NCBI GenBank assembly: GCA_963853835.1
Contig: OY970829.1
Coordinates: 10,336,446-10,400,445, forward strand
Source: Calendula officinalis
Taxonomy: Eukaryota; Streptophyta; Magnoliopsida; Asterales; Asteraceae
DNA length: 64,000 nucleotides
Direction of reading: 5' to 3'
Under the pieces are notes generated by a model. That model was given only the letters and a program-made list of their open reading frames with translations, ran no database searches and had not been told where the DNA came from. Both the position numbers and the translations under genes were made by a program. Positions 22,682 through 32,984 of this stretch are shown here, one piece after another; within the stretch, counting starts at the first letter, position 1, and each line of letters opens with the position of its first letter.

Positions 22682-23809
22682 ATGGAGGCAAAGAAAGGGA
22701 GGCCGAGTCGCGTTCTAAAGATATCTTGTGGTGTTGTTACACTTCTCGTGTTCATCTCCCTTCTTATTTCCATAATCTTGCTCTTCACAATCTATAAACC
22801 GAAAGACCCGAAGGTCACAACACATCCAACTCGCCTAGAAAATTTAGAATTCAGCTTATTCCACAACATTAGCATAAATGCAACACACAACGTGACCGTT
22901 AGCAACCATAATCATTGGAGCTTCATGTTTCAAAACTCAATCGCGTATGTTGATTATAGAGGGACTCTAATAGCCGAGATCCCTATTGAGCATGCCCAGA
23001 TTCCAGCTCGCGCTAATTTTACCATAACGGATTATGCTAATGTAACTGCAGAGAAAATGGTGACAAATCCGAATTTTTATAATGATTTTGGATCGGGTTA
23101 TCTTAACTTCACCTCCGTGGCAACTTTAGATGGAGATGTAAGTGTTTTAAGGATCATTAAAAAAAGAGCAAAGGTTAGACTCGTGCCAACGGGGGATACC
23201 GACGCCCGCCGGTTGGTCCGCCGGTTTGGCTCGCCGGAATGGAGACGGAGAAAGAGACAGAAATGGTGGGACCCCCTTGTACTTTCTAGCCATTAAATAT
23301 TTGATTTTCTTTTTTTTTTCTTTTTTTTAAATGGTAATAATTAAAATTAAATGATAATATATTAAAAAAATTCAAAAAAATTTAAAAAAATTAAAACTTT
23401 TTACATCTATAAATACCCTCTCATTTCGTCTATTTTTACACCACATTCACCTTCTATTTTTTTTAATTAATGTCTTTTTTTTAATTAATGTCTTTTTTTT
23501 ATGTAATGTATTTTTAAATTAATGAAATTTAATTTTATTAGTTATATGTTTTAATTAGTTGTATATTTTTGTTTTAATTAAAAAGAAAGTAAATTAATTA
23601 AAGTTGGTGAAGTGACGGAGTGCTGTTGGCATGTGTACGTCAGTTTAGTGTTAGTTAGTTTGTATGCTGACGTGGCGCTGAGTTGGCAGCAACTGACGGC
23701 GTCAGTTGCCGTCACCATTGGCACCGGTCTTATAAACGTTTGCGACATTTCTGTTGACATTTTGACCAGGAAAGTTGAGTCAAAATGCCACGCAAAAGTC
23801 AAACTTTAA
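22682..23809 (+). pseudogene. NDR1/HIN1-like (LEA_2) protein gene, split by an insertion
   Basis: NHL proteins are small single-pass membrane proteins with an extracellular LEA_2 domain, often tied to defence or stress. The 5' part (22682-23182) encodes a basic N-terminus, a membrane segment at about residues 17-38, then LEA_2 sequence through GDVSVLRIIKKRAKVRL. The family's C-terminal strand (VCDISVDILTRKVESKC, ending CHAKVKL and TAA at 23809) appears only after about 540 bp, in the same frame. The intervening 23183-23724 starts GTGCCAACGGGGG and ends ACCATTGGCAC, an imperfect terminal inverted repeat. Read straight through, translation leaves the family at about residue 168 and stops at 23296. 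NHL genes usually lack introns, so an insertion fits best. A donor GT at 23174 and an acceptor AG at 23688-23689 would splice in frame, so a functional mRNA cannot be excluded. Confidence 0.8.
23183..23724. mobile_element. MITE-like insertion inside the NHL gene
   Basis: Left end GTGCCAACGGGGGATACCG; the reverse complement of the right end is GTGCCAATGGTGACGGCAAC. Similarity of the arms continues to GACGCC and a GC-rich stretch on each side, around an AT-rich core with T runs (about 23300-23600). No clear target duplication was found. The right arm (CTGTTGGCATGTGTACGTCA) resembles subterminal sequence at 3738, 15536, 15820 and 43990. Confidence 0.65.
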
Positions 23810-23982
23810 GATTCTTGTAATTGTGTTTTCTTTTTTTTTTGTTCATTATGAGAGTTCAGAGTTTCCTATCTGTATACATACATGATACATATAGCATCGT
23901 AATAGCGTAAAGCAGCGGATTGTTGTATTTTGTATTTGTTATAAAAGCGGTTTATATTGAATCTATAGATGTTAATCATATA

Positions 23983-24566
23983 CTCCCTCCGTCTCACAAA
24001 AAAACTTTCCATTTCACCTTAAATTTTTGTCCCACAAAAAACTTCAAATTTCACATTTGATGGGCTCCGCATAATAAAATACTATTATTACTAAGGACCT
24101 CACCACTAACTATCAACTAACTATCATTTGCTCTCCAAATTAATCTTATACTTCCTCCGTATCAAAATAAGTGACACAAATTGGCTTACACATTTTTTGA
24201 GGCAAAAGATTAAAGTAGAGGTTAAAATAGATTAAAGTACATAGTTAGTGGAGAATGGGTCCCACTTTTCTTGAATAAAGTGATATTAATGAGTTTTAAA
24301 AGTAAAAGTAAGGGTATAAGGGTAATTTCACTTTATTAAAGTGGATAGTTAGTGGGTATGGGTCCCACTATTTTTACCAAATATGGAAAGTTTTCAAAGT
24401 GTGTCACTTATTTTGATACACCTCAAAATGGAAAGTGTGTCACTTATTTTGATACGGAGGAAGTATTTTAATCAAAATTATTACCAATGACCTCACCACT
24501 AACTATCACCTTAAAATTTGTGTTAAAGTGAAATTATAAATTTTTTGTGGGACGGAAGGAGTATAT
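23983..24566. repeat. Stowaway-like MITE with a nested second Stowaway
   Basis: Outer ends TACTCCCTCCGTCTCACAAA ... TTTGTGGGACGGAAGGAGTA. The inner element at about 24149-24467 has ends ACTTCCTCCGTATCAAAATA ... TATTTTGATACGGAGGAAGT. The interrupted outer arms resume on both sides (CTTATA | TTTTAATCAAAATTATTACC). Confidence 0.85.
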
Positions 24567-24841
24567 CGGGTTGACATGATGAGAATCGACATCATCAAAG
24601 ATGTTAATTTTGAAGTATTTTTGCATTTATGAAGTTGTTATTTAAACTAATTAGTGTCTTGCATATATTTATTTAATAATTGATTAATATTTAATAATTG
24701 AAGTACTCCTTCCGTCTCAAAATAAGTTTCAATTTCTCACTTAATTTTTGTCCCACAAAGAAGTTCTCATTTCTCACATTTAATGGGTTCCACATAACAA
24801 AATATTATTATTACTAAGAACCCCACCACTAATATCTACTA

Positions 24842-25442
24842 AGGTGCTGTTTGTTTATTTAGAGCAAAAAGATCTGCTGTCTGCGGACCACATTTTTCAA
24901 TTGCTGCAGCTTCTGGGTGGACCAAAGGTCTGCAATCTGCAAGAAATCTGTTGTTTGTTTTTTAAGATCTGTAGACTTGCTTAAATAAATCGAATTTTAA
25001 TATATCATACTTATAACAACATTAAAATAATTCCATACAACAATATAGTATGTTGTTTAGAGGAGATGTGTTTTTTTTTAAGTTTGTAAGACCTAAGAAG
25101 CTAATGGCCAAAGCTTCTTGGAGAAGACCTTATGCAGACATAAAAAGATCTGCGAGCTTCCAAAAAACAAACATCTGCGGGGGGGGGGGGGGGGGGGGGG
25201 GTCCTTTGGTGTCCCCCCCAGTCAAGAATTGGGGCCTCGCAATCACTATTTTATCTCATGCCTTTCTTCGTTCATGGTTCGATATTCTGGTGTCCTAGGC
25301 GTAGAGGAACCACACCAATCCATCCCGAACTTGGTGGTTAAACTCTACGGGGGGGGGGGGGGGGGGGGGCTTTTTCTGCGTGTAGTCTGCGCCGCGAAGA
25401 CAAAAGACTCCAGGAAGACCTTTTGTTAAAAAACAAACAGTA
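24842..25442. mobile_element. PIF/Harbinger-like MITE (TAA target duplication) with plastid insert
   Basis: Ends GGTGCTGTTTGTTT ... AAACAAACAGTACC, with TAA on each side (CTAA|GG and CC|TAA), the 3-bp target duplication typical of PIF/Harbinger. The body matches the copy at 14640-15240, but position 25179-25369 is replaced by poly-G, plastid DNA and poly-G. Confidence 0.75.
25179..25369 (+). other. Plastid DNA fragment (rrn4.5-rrn5 spacer and 5' half of 5S rRNA) between two poly-G runs
   Basis: 23 G at 25179-25201, then 147 bp of plastid-type sequence (25202-25348), then 21 G at 25349-25369. From 25283 (TATTCTGGTGTCCTAGGCGT) to 25348 (AAACTCTAC) this is the first ~66 nt of chloroplast 5S rRNA. 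Before it, CCAGTCAAGAATTGGGGCCT matches the plastid 4.5S-5S spacer. It is not a functional rRNA gene because the 3' half is absent. It may be a nuclear plastid insertion, or an assembly join at homopolymers. Confidence 0.85.
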
Positions 25443-25799
25443 CCTAACTATTTTTCTCTCTCCAAACCAACTTTATATTTTAATCAAAAATATTATCAAT
25501 GACCCCATCACTAACTATCACCTAAATACTTGTGCCAAAGGGGAAATAAGATGTTTTTTTTATGGAATAAGGGAGTAGTTTGTGGTATTTTTGCATTTGT
25601 AGAGTTGTTAGTTAATCTAATTACTGTTTTGTGCACTTCTAATTCCTATGAATTTTAATTGTTGTCATGATATAATACGTTAGATAATAAGATAAATGAT
25701 TGTATTTAAAATGATAAATTGAGTTATTTTTGTGAGTTATTCCCAAACTCAAATCAATAGATTTATTTTTACAATTTTATAACTAAAGACCAATTACTA

Positions 25800-26570
25800 A
25801 GGTGTTGTTTGGTTCGCAGAATGTTTCTGATGGAATTGGAATCTAGGAAGGAATTGGAATCCGTCAGGAATTGGAATCCAATTCCATAGTCTGTTTGGTT
25901 GGCATGGAAGGGAATTGGAATCCAATTCAATATTCTGTTTGGTTGACATAAATTGGAATTGGAACTATCTAAAATGACGAATTTACCCTTATTACTAGTA
26001 GCGTTTGGTTGGTGGTGATGGTGGGTGGTGGCGGCGGTGGGTGATGGTGGTGGCGGATGCGGTGGTTGGTGTTGGTGGTAGCGGTTGTGGTGGTGGTGGT
26101 TGGTGGCGGCGGTGGTGGTGGGTAGTGGTGGCGGTGGATGGTGGTGGCGGTGGGCGGTGGTTGGTGGTGGTGGCGGTGGGCGGTGGTTGGTGGTGGCGAC
26201 GGTGGGCGGTCGTTGGTGGTGGCGGCAGTGGGTGGTGGTGGTTGTGGTGGCGGAGGTGGGTGGCGGCGGTAGGTGGTGGTTGTGGTGGCGGCGATGGGTG
26301 GTGGCGGCGGCGGTGGGTGGTGGTGGTGGCGGTGATGGTGGTTGTGGTGGTGGGTATAAAGAGTATAATGGTAAAAGAACATTCCATCAAACCTTGGAAT
26401 TCAATTCCATCAATATTTGGATGGAATTGAGATTCCTTCATTTAGTGGAATGTTTCCATCATTTAGGAATCCAATTCCATCCATTTTTTTAACCAAACAC
26501 TAGAATCTGATGGAATTGGATTCTAATTCCCTCAGATTCCATTACATTCCAGCGAACCAAACAGCACCAA
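25800..26570. mobile_element. MITE with GGTGCTGTTTGGTTCGC ends and internal GGTGGC minisatellite
   Basis: Ends GGTGTTGTTTGGTTCGCAGA and CAGCGAACCAAACAGCACC are inverted, and inner arms pair (TGGAATTGGAATC / GATTCCAATTCC). The interior from 26005 to 26350 is a degenerate array of GGTGGTGGCGGT-type units. Its long open frames on both strands are compositional and not genes. A partial reverse-oriented relative is at about 31137-31400. Confidence 0.75.
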
Positions 26571-27384
26571 ATATTTACGTGTAGGTGGAATTATGTAACC
26601 CAACTAATCTGATTGAGTTCACCCGACTAACCCAAAACCTGGTCAACTCAAACAAAACTAACCCAATTTCTTATAGGACCAAGTTTAGGTTAGATTTTTT
26701 AACTTAAAACCCCATAACCCGATTGGACTCGTAGCCCAGATGTAAAAGTCATTTTGTCTCGAGTCTCAAGACTCTCAACAGTCAAGTAGTCAACCCCCGC
26801 TCTCGTTTTTTTGTTGACCGGTCAAACCCTACCACAGCTCGAATTTTGACCAGCTCCCTCTCGGTGTTTCTGTTCAATTCCGGCACCCCAAGGTAACAAC
26901 TTCGTTTCTCATCTTCACCTTCACCAATTTCGACCTTACTTCTTTCGATTCCCACTGTCTATGTGTCAAAATATGACTCATTTTGACTTCTCTTGATTGG
27001 TCAAACCTAGGGTTTACACAAACTCTGGGGAAACTCATGAATGTCGCTCGATTTTGACTTTTTTGCCTGGTAAAAAGTAGTGATTACACAAACATTGGGA
27101 AAATTCGTTAAATTGCTATGCTAGGATTCGCTTACTTTACTTACTAGATGTGGATTTCACCATGATTTTAAAGTTTTTCCATATTCATGAGTTGTAATTA
27201 TTCATTGTGGCTGGTACATTCTCCTCTTTCTCATGAATTTGCAACAGTAAGCTAAAATACCTAGAAGTCAAATGTGCATGAAATGTAGTGTGTCAGTTTA
27301 ATTTTTCTCCTCTGTTACTAAACTAGAGTTCATCTGTTATTCATATGACTTAACATTATTTATTACACATTAAAAAATGTTTCT
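26571..27384. other. Upstream region of the hAT-derived gene
   Basis: No other gene. CCGGCACCCCAAG followed by GTAACAAC at about 26883-26899 looks like a 5' UTR exon with a splice donor. The matching acceptor would lie near 27383-27394 (TGGATCCAG). This is only a motif-level suggestion. Confidence 0.4.
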
Positions 27385-28040
27385 TTGGATCCAGAAGGAC
27401 GATCATCTCAACGAATATCTATTAAAAATATGAAGTCACGTTCTTCTTTTGGCTCTACGGATAAATTTTCATCTTCTAAAAATGATGTTTCAAACAACGA
27501 AAAGAGCAAACTTGAAGAAACCGCAAAAAGAAGTATTTGCAGGTTTGCTTATGAATGCGGGATTCCATTTGATGCATTTGAAACTGATACCTTTAAATCA
27601 TTAGTCGAGTTGATTGGTGAAATTGGACCTAACGTTCCACCACCCCCAACTGTATACGAGTTAGAAGGTGTTTTACTAAGAAACGAGGTTAAAAGAATAA
27701 AAACATTATTAGAAACCCACCAAGACGAATGGAAATTAAACGGGTGCTCGATTATGTTTAATGTATGGTCTTATGAGAAAAGGTGCATTATGAGTATGTG
27801 TGTGAATTCAAAAGCGGGTACAGTTTTTTTGTATTCTAGAGAATGTTCCATTGAAGCTTACACAAGCAAGCATATATTTGAGATTGTAGATAGTTGTATT
27901 GAAAAAATTGGTCCCGAAAATGTTGTTCAAGTTGTGACAGACAATAATATGGGAGCAGCAGAGTTGTTGAAAGTGAAGAGACCAACAATCTTTTGGACAT
28001 CAAATGCGACAAGTACCTTTAATCTTATGCTTGAAGGTAA

Positions 28041-28433
28041 TAACTTTAAGAGTAACTTTAAGGTTTGTAACGTTGTGTTATATTACATATTTGGTCATTT
28101 AGTTTCATAAACTACACTAGTAGTCCTTATTTCTGAAACTATTGACACGTTTGGTCCTTTACCTAAACAGACAATAACTTTTCCCGTCAAACAAACGGGG
28201 TTTTATGGGTTTCAAATTGGTGAAGGGAAAGGGAAAACGACAGGGTTCCCCCCTCGTGCGTCACACATAACCATACTTGACGTGAAAAATAAACGCCTGT
28301 TTCGGTAAAAGGAACAAATGCATCAATAGTTTCAGAAATAAGGACTAGCAGTGTAATTTATGAAACTAAGGGACCAAATATGTAATATGGTACAAACCTA
28401 TAGGACCATTTATGTAATTTACTCTAAGTTTAA
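28041..28433. mobile_element. 9-bp-TSD (Mutator-like) MITE, family M, copy 1 (hAT-gene intron 1)
   Basis: Imperfect 9-bp duplication TAACTTTAA (28041-28049) and TAAGTTTAA (28425-28433) around an element at 28050-28424. The element starts GAGTAA and ends TAATTTACTC. Inner inverted arms: TTGGTCATTTAGTTTCAT against ATGAAACTAAGGGACCAA. It fills most of intron 1. Confidence 0.8.
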
Positions 28434-29265
28434 CCATGCTTTTTTTTCTTTTATTATTTATTATTGGATGTATTTTAATTTAATACGTTGCGTTTACATG
28501 TTTTTTTTCTTAAAGCTATTGGCGGGTTACCGAGGTACAAAAATATATTCGATCAAGCAAAAAAGCTAACAATGTTTATTTATGGCCGCCACGAAACATT
28601 GGCTTTAATGAGACATTTTACGAAGAATAACGATATTGTGACACCCGGAATAACAACATTTGCTTCCGTATTTCTCACTTTACAAAGTTTAGTACAAAAT
28701 AAGTTACAATTAAAGCACATGTTTTGTAGCGACGAATGGGAAAAATGTAAATTCTCAAATACGGTTAACGGGAAATTGGCTTATGCAACGGTGGTAAGTC
28801 CCTCATTTTGGGTGGGTGTGACATTATGCTTAAAAGTTTTTGGACCTTTAGTCAAAGTTCTTCGGATGGTCAATATGGATCAAAAGCCGTCTATGGGTTA
28901 GCTTAGAAAGGCGAAACAAGAAGTAATTGATGCTTTGAGAAATAATAAAAAAGCATATAAACCTATTATGGATATCATCTCAAAAACGTCATCTAATAGA
29001 ATTGACACAGCCCTACATTTGGCGGCCTACTTTTTAAACCCTTTTTATAACAACTTGAGGATCCTAGATGAAGTCGATGCGGTTGTTGATACTTTATTTC
29101 CCGAAGATCATGACTTGCAAAACCAAATCGTGAATATTGAGTTTCCGATGTATTATGATAAAGTAGGAATGTTTGGACACGTGGATGCAATCAAAGGATG
29201 TGAGGTGAACGACGAGAAATTTGATCCAGGTAATGCGTTTTATATTTCATTTATTTATATTTATA

Positions 29266-29580
29266 TAATTTCAAGAGTAAATTACACAAATAGTCCTTTA
29301 GGTTTGTAGCATATTACATCTTTGGTCCTTTAGTTTCGTAAATTACACTGGTTGTCTTTATATCTGAAAGTATTAACACGTTTGTCATTTTCCCTTTCCC
29401 TTCACCAATTTGAAACCCATTTGTTTGACGGGATAAATAAACGTCTATTTAGGTAAATGACCTAACGTGTCGATAGTTTCAGAAATAAGGACTACCAGTG
29501 TAATTTATGAAACTAAAGGACTAAATATGTAATATGCTACAAACCTAAAGGACAATTTGTGTAATTTACTCTAATTTCAA
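29266..29580. mobile_element. 9-bp-TSD (Mutator-like) MITE, family M, copy 2 (hAT-gene intron 2)
   Basis: Perfect 9-bp duplication TAATTTCAA at 29266-29274 and 29572-29580 around the element at 29275-29571. Ends are GAGTAAATTACACAAATAGT and the inverted GTGTAATTTACTC. Confidence 0.88.
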
Positions 29581-30143
29581 ATTCATAAAGTTAATAATAT
29601 GTTTGTTTTAAAATTGTAGCAAATTGGTGGGCGATCTATGGTAGCTCAACTCCGTATTTGAGAAAACTTGCTATGAGGATACTTTCTTTAACCACTAGTT
29701 CGTCAGGATGTGAAAGAAACTGGGACACGTACGAAGGGGTTAGTTAGTTAATTTCAAAACGTATGTAATTAAATCAAATATGTATTACTTAAACTTTTTA
29801 TTGCTTAATTTTAACTTTGTAGGTACTTGCAAAAAAGAGAAATAAACCAGAGGCGGATAAATTTAAGAATCTCGAATTTGTTCAATATAATCTAAAATTA
29901 ATGGAGAGAAAGAGAAAAAGAAAGGTGAGAGATTATGATGTGCTTTTAGCGTGTGATGCAAGTGAAGCTCAAGATTGGATTTTTAAGGATGATGGAGATG
30001 AAGTGTTAAGATGTGAGACACGTGTTAGATGGAGAGAACTTTCTGATGAAGAATTTGAGTCAGAGAGTGAGGAAGAAGTAGATGAGATGGTTGAATATAT
30101 CAATCAACAATTCGGACAAGATGAGGATGAATTGATAATCTAA

Positions 30144-30703
30144 TATTTATGTTTGAATTTTGAACTTTGTACTTTTATTGCATTCGTGTGCTTTTTATGA
30201 AATAGCCTTCTATTTTATCTCTTATGAAACATCTTATAAAACCGTCTCTTCTCCTCGCCTTTAAACTAAGAGAGGATCGATATATACATCGCAAAAGTTT
30301 ACCCACATATGTTTTGATATACTTATACAGTATGTTTTAAAACTTGTACATTGTAATGAGGGGAGAAGTTTTTGTGGTGTAAAAATCACCCCTTTTAACT
30401 AAAGGCAGCAATTTTGATTTTTGACCAATTTATTTATGAATGGTTTGTGTTTTATCTCAAAAATATTAAATAAAAAAATATAGCTAATGGGGAACAAGTC
30501 AAACACGTTACTAAAATCTATTTTTAGTGAATTAGATCTTCTATATAATTTTATTATCCACATATTAGATAAGAATAATATTGTTTTTGGTAAATTGTTT
30601 ATATAAAATGGAATAAAAAGTGTTCGGCCCTGTTTAGACAATGATAGAGTTACCATATTTTGTTTTTTTCGTTACATACTTACATGTGGTGGATTGGATG
30701 CAG
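30144..30703. other. 3' flank of hAT-derived gene, nothing else recognised
   Basis: AT-rich DNA without a supported gene or known repeat. Confidence 0.5.
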
Positions 30704-30983
30704 AGATGGATCCGGCTTTTGATAATACGCTCAAGGACAGAATGAGATATTGGGCCATCTAGTTAAGGTAGTTACTTTAACTAGCTGATGTATGATGTGG
30801 GTTATGTACATGCGTATATACTGATTTTGATCTTCTTTCAGAAGAAGCCTTCTTGTGAAGTTGTTAGAAATACACGAGATGATGAAAAAAAATGAAAGAA
30901 TTTGGATCCGTACTCCCCAAGAAATTCCGCTGGTTGAAGGCTTTGATTATGCACCAAACCGCTATGCTATCTCACTAGGATGA
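30704..30983 (+). pseudogene. Unidentified gene remnant, last two exons
   Basis: Two exon-like blocks join cleanly in phase: 30704-30767 (after acceptor GATGCAG, before donor GTAGTT) and 30842-30983 (after TCTTTCAG). Together they read MDPAFDNTLKDRMRYWAI, a TAG codon at 30760-30762, then LLVKLLEIHEMMKKNERIW, TPQEIPLVEGFDYAPNRYAI and a final stop. The composition looks like real protein. I do not recognise the family. No upstream exons were found, and the in-frame stop suggests a captured or decayed fragment. Confidence 0.45.
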
Positions 30984-31655
30984 CATAGGGATAGAGATGG
31001 CAATGATCATCCGATCCGATGATCATCCACCCGATCCGATCCACCAGTGGTGGATATGGATGAAGTTAAATGGGTAAATATCGGATGTGGAGCGGATATT
31101 GATGTTTATTTGAGCGGATATAGATGTTTATTGGAGCGGAATGTTCTTTTACCTTTATACCCTTTATACCCACCACCATCATCCACCACCACCCACCGCC
31201 ACCATCGCCGCCACCACCACCCACCGCCACCACCACCACCTACGGCCACCTCCTCCACCACCACCCACCGCCACCGCCACCTCCACCACCCACCACCAAC
31301 CGCCATCGCCACTGCCACCACCCACCACCACCACCACCGCCCACCGCCACCGCCCACCGCCACCACCTATGGCCACCGCCACCACCACCTCCCACCACCA
31401 CAAATAATATATTTCATAGTTTTATATATAATAAAGATAAGTTAATTTCATAGAGGAATAGGGGTTATATGCATGGGTCATTGTCACCACCCACCGCCAT
31501 CACCCATTGCCACCGCCACCACCTATGGCCACCGCCACCACCACCTCCCACCACCACAAATAATATATTACATAGTTTTATATATAATAAAGATAAGTTA
31601 ATTTCATAGAGGAATAGGGGTTATATGCATGGGTCATTTGAACGTACAAGTATAA
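30984..31655. repeat. CCACCG minisatellite block with a tandemly duplicated ~155-bp unit
   Basis: 31137-31400 matches the GGTGGC element at 25800-26570 in reverse (GGAATGTTCTTTTACC, then CTTTATACCCACCACC). From about 31366 a unit containing CACCTATGGCCACCGCCACC, ATATAATAAAGATAAGTTAA and TTATATGCATGGGTCAT is repeated at about 31521. A third copy of its second half is at 31917-31990. Open frames here are compositional. Confidence 0.7.
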
Positions 31656-32790
31656 TAAAGAGTAAATTACAGAAATTGTCCATGTGGTATTCCTGATTCT
31701 GTGTTTTCGTCCATGTACTTTTTTTTCATTTCTTTTGTCCCTGTGCTTTTCTGAATTCGGGGATTATGTCCTTCCGTCCAAATTTTGCCGTTAACTAATA
31801 GTAAGGGCATTTTCATCATTTTTTGTTTTTCCCTTTTAATTCAATCATTTTTAATTATTTTTAACCCTGTATTGTTTTATGCATTTCATCTTCTCCCTAA
31901 TTTTGTTCTTACATATTTTTATATATATAATAAAGATAAGTTAATTTCATAGCGGAATAGGGTTATATGCATGGGTCATTTGAACATACAAGTATAATAA
32001 AACAACAAATTAATAAAGACAATGCTAGTTTATACCGAATGTTGCAGATATGGATGGGATAAAATGTAATTTTTTTCCCCTAAAAGGATATTCTCCTTGG
32101 GATGGCTGAGCTTTGTTCATAATGTATATGATCTAACCGTTGACTTTGTTATTTCTGAATATTTCTCTGTCCATCTAATAAATATTTATCCAAGTAGGGG
32201 TCGCACTTGTAACCTCTAAAAAGTTATTCGGGAGTCCTTATCACTAGGTGGTATTTCATTAATGACATTTAGAAAATTGTTCAGGACCTCTTTAAAATGT
32301 CAAAATGTTTAATTGTACATTTTTATATAGGTTTTAAATGAATCTCTGTTGGGTTGAGTTGGACTTTGGCAAGTTTTGGAAGATTGTTGCTGGAACCAAG
32401 TAATGTTAGTTGGGAAATCGGGACCGGAGTTGGTAGGCTGTCGGTCAAAAACCGAAGGGGAAAAGTCAAAGTCATAATCAAATAAATCAAATGTGAGGTG
32501 TTTGGATAAAGAAAAATGATTATTTTGTGAAAAATAATTAAAGTGATTTGCTAATAACAGTATTTTAAGGCTAGCGTTATGAAAGTTAGTTAAGCAAACT
32601 TTGTGTGTTCATTTAACGCATTTCGTTTATATTTGCTAGAATTTTTTTGAACGGCAAAAATACTACTCCGTATATTCCTATATACCATCTAATTGTTAGA
32701 TATAATTCACATGTTTTTGCGATGTTAGGGAAGTTTTTATGCGTTTAATACAAATGTCATGTTTTATTTCATTAGCAAAATTCAGAATTA
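31656..32790. other. Intergenic repeats, no gene
   Basis: About 31664-31910 starts AGAGTAAATTACAGAAATTG and contains GTCCATGTGGTATTCC / TTTTGTCCCTGTGCTTTT phrases typical of a plant MITE. The rest, to 32790, has no recognised feature. Confidence 0.45.
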
Positions 32791-32965
32791 AAAGTAGAGT
32801 AATGGTATTTTTTTTTATTATCTGGTCTCACTCATAGTCTTACTCATTAGATTAAGACATGTGTCAAAATCAAAAGATAATATTACGAGAACTAGTGGAG
32901 TACATATACCGTCCTATCAATTTGGTAGGATTATGAGTAGGACTAAATATCATTTCTCTTAAAGG
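32791..32965. repeat. MITE, 'TAAATATCATTTCTT' family, copy 1
   Basis: Shares GTGTCAAAATCAAAAGATAA, AATTAGTGGAGTA-like and GGACTAAATATCATTTCTCT with copies at 34384-34556, 44300-44488 and a copy split by the retrotransposon (50199-50241 plus 60188-60320). Confidence 0.75.
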
Positions 32966-32984
32966 TATATAATCAGTAGTAAAA

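Larger units (their letters stand above)
24703..25578. repeat. Stowaway-like MITE split by a PIF/Harbinger-like element
   Basis: Left arm TACTCCTTCCGTCTCAAAAT (24703) and right arm ATGGAATAAGGGAGTA (ending about 25577) belong to one Stowaway-like element. It is interrupted after ACCACTAATATCTACTAA by the element at 24842-25442, and resumes at CTAACTATTTTTCTCTCTCC. Confidence 0.75.
27385..30143 (+). pseudogene. hAT transposase-like gene (DUF659 and hAT dimerisation), degenerate
   Basis: Four exons can be traced: about 27385-28036, 28516-29229, 29620-29738 and 29823-30143, all with GT-AG junctions in frame. Exon 1 holds a DUF659-like domain (FAYECGIPFDAFET, VQVVTDNNMGAAELL). Exon 2 continues the RNase H-like core (GRHETLALMRHFTK, TPGITTFASVFLTLQSL). 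Exon 3 holds the dimerisation motif (TSSSGCERNWDTYEG). The C-terminus is acidic. The usual N-terminal BED zinc finger is not seen. Exon 2 has an in-frame TAG at 28899-28901. The DGW-type Asp is replaced (FNVWS), and the CAAHC-type Cys/His motif reads SNATS. It is therefore unlikely to be an active transposase. Introns 1 and 2 consist largely of MITEs. With one stop it may be a young pseudogene or a decayed domesticated gene. Confidence 0.8.

Noticed and set aside
22682..23296. Complete 204-aa NHL protein as read straight through
   Set aside because: The last ~35 residues are translation of the inserted element; the true family C-terminus is at 23740-23809.
25283..25348. 5S rRNA gene
   Set aside because: Only the 5' half of the plastid 5S is present, followed by poly-G.
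26005..26492. Long open frames of Gly/Trp/Val or His/Pro/Thr on both strands
   Set aside because: They arise from the GGTGGC array being open in all frames; there is no conserved protein.
31047..31453. Pro/His/Thr-rich open frames
   Set aside because: Same compositional effect of a CCACCG array.
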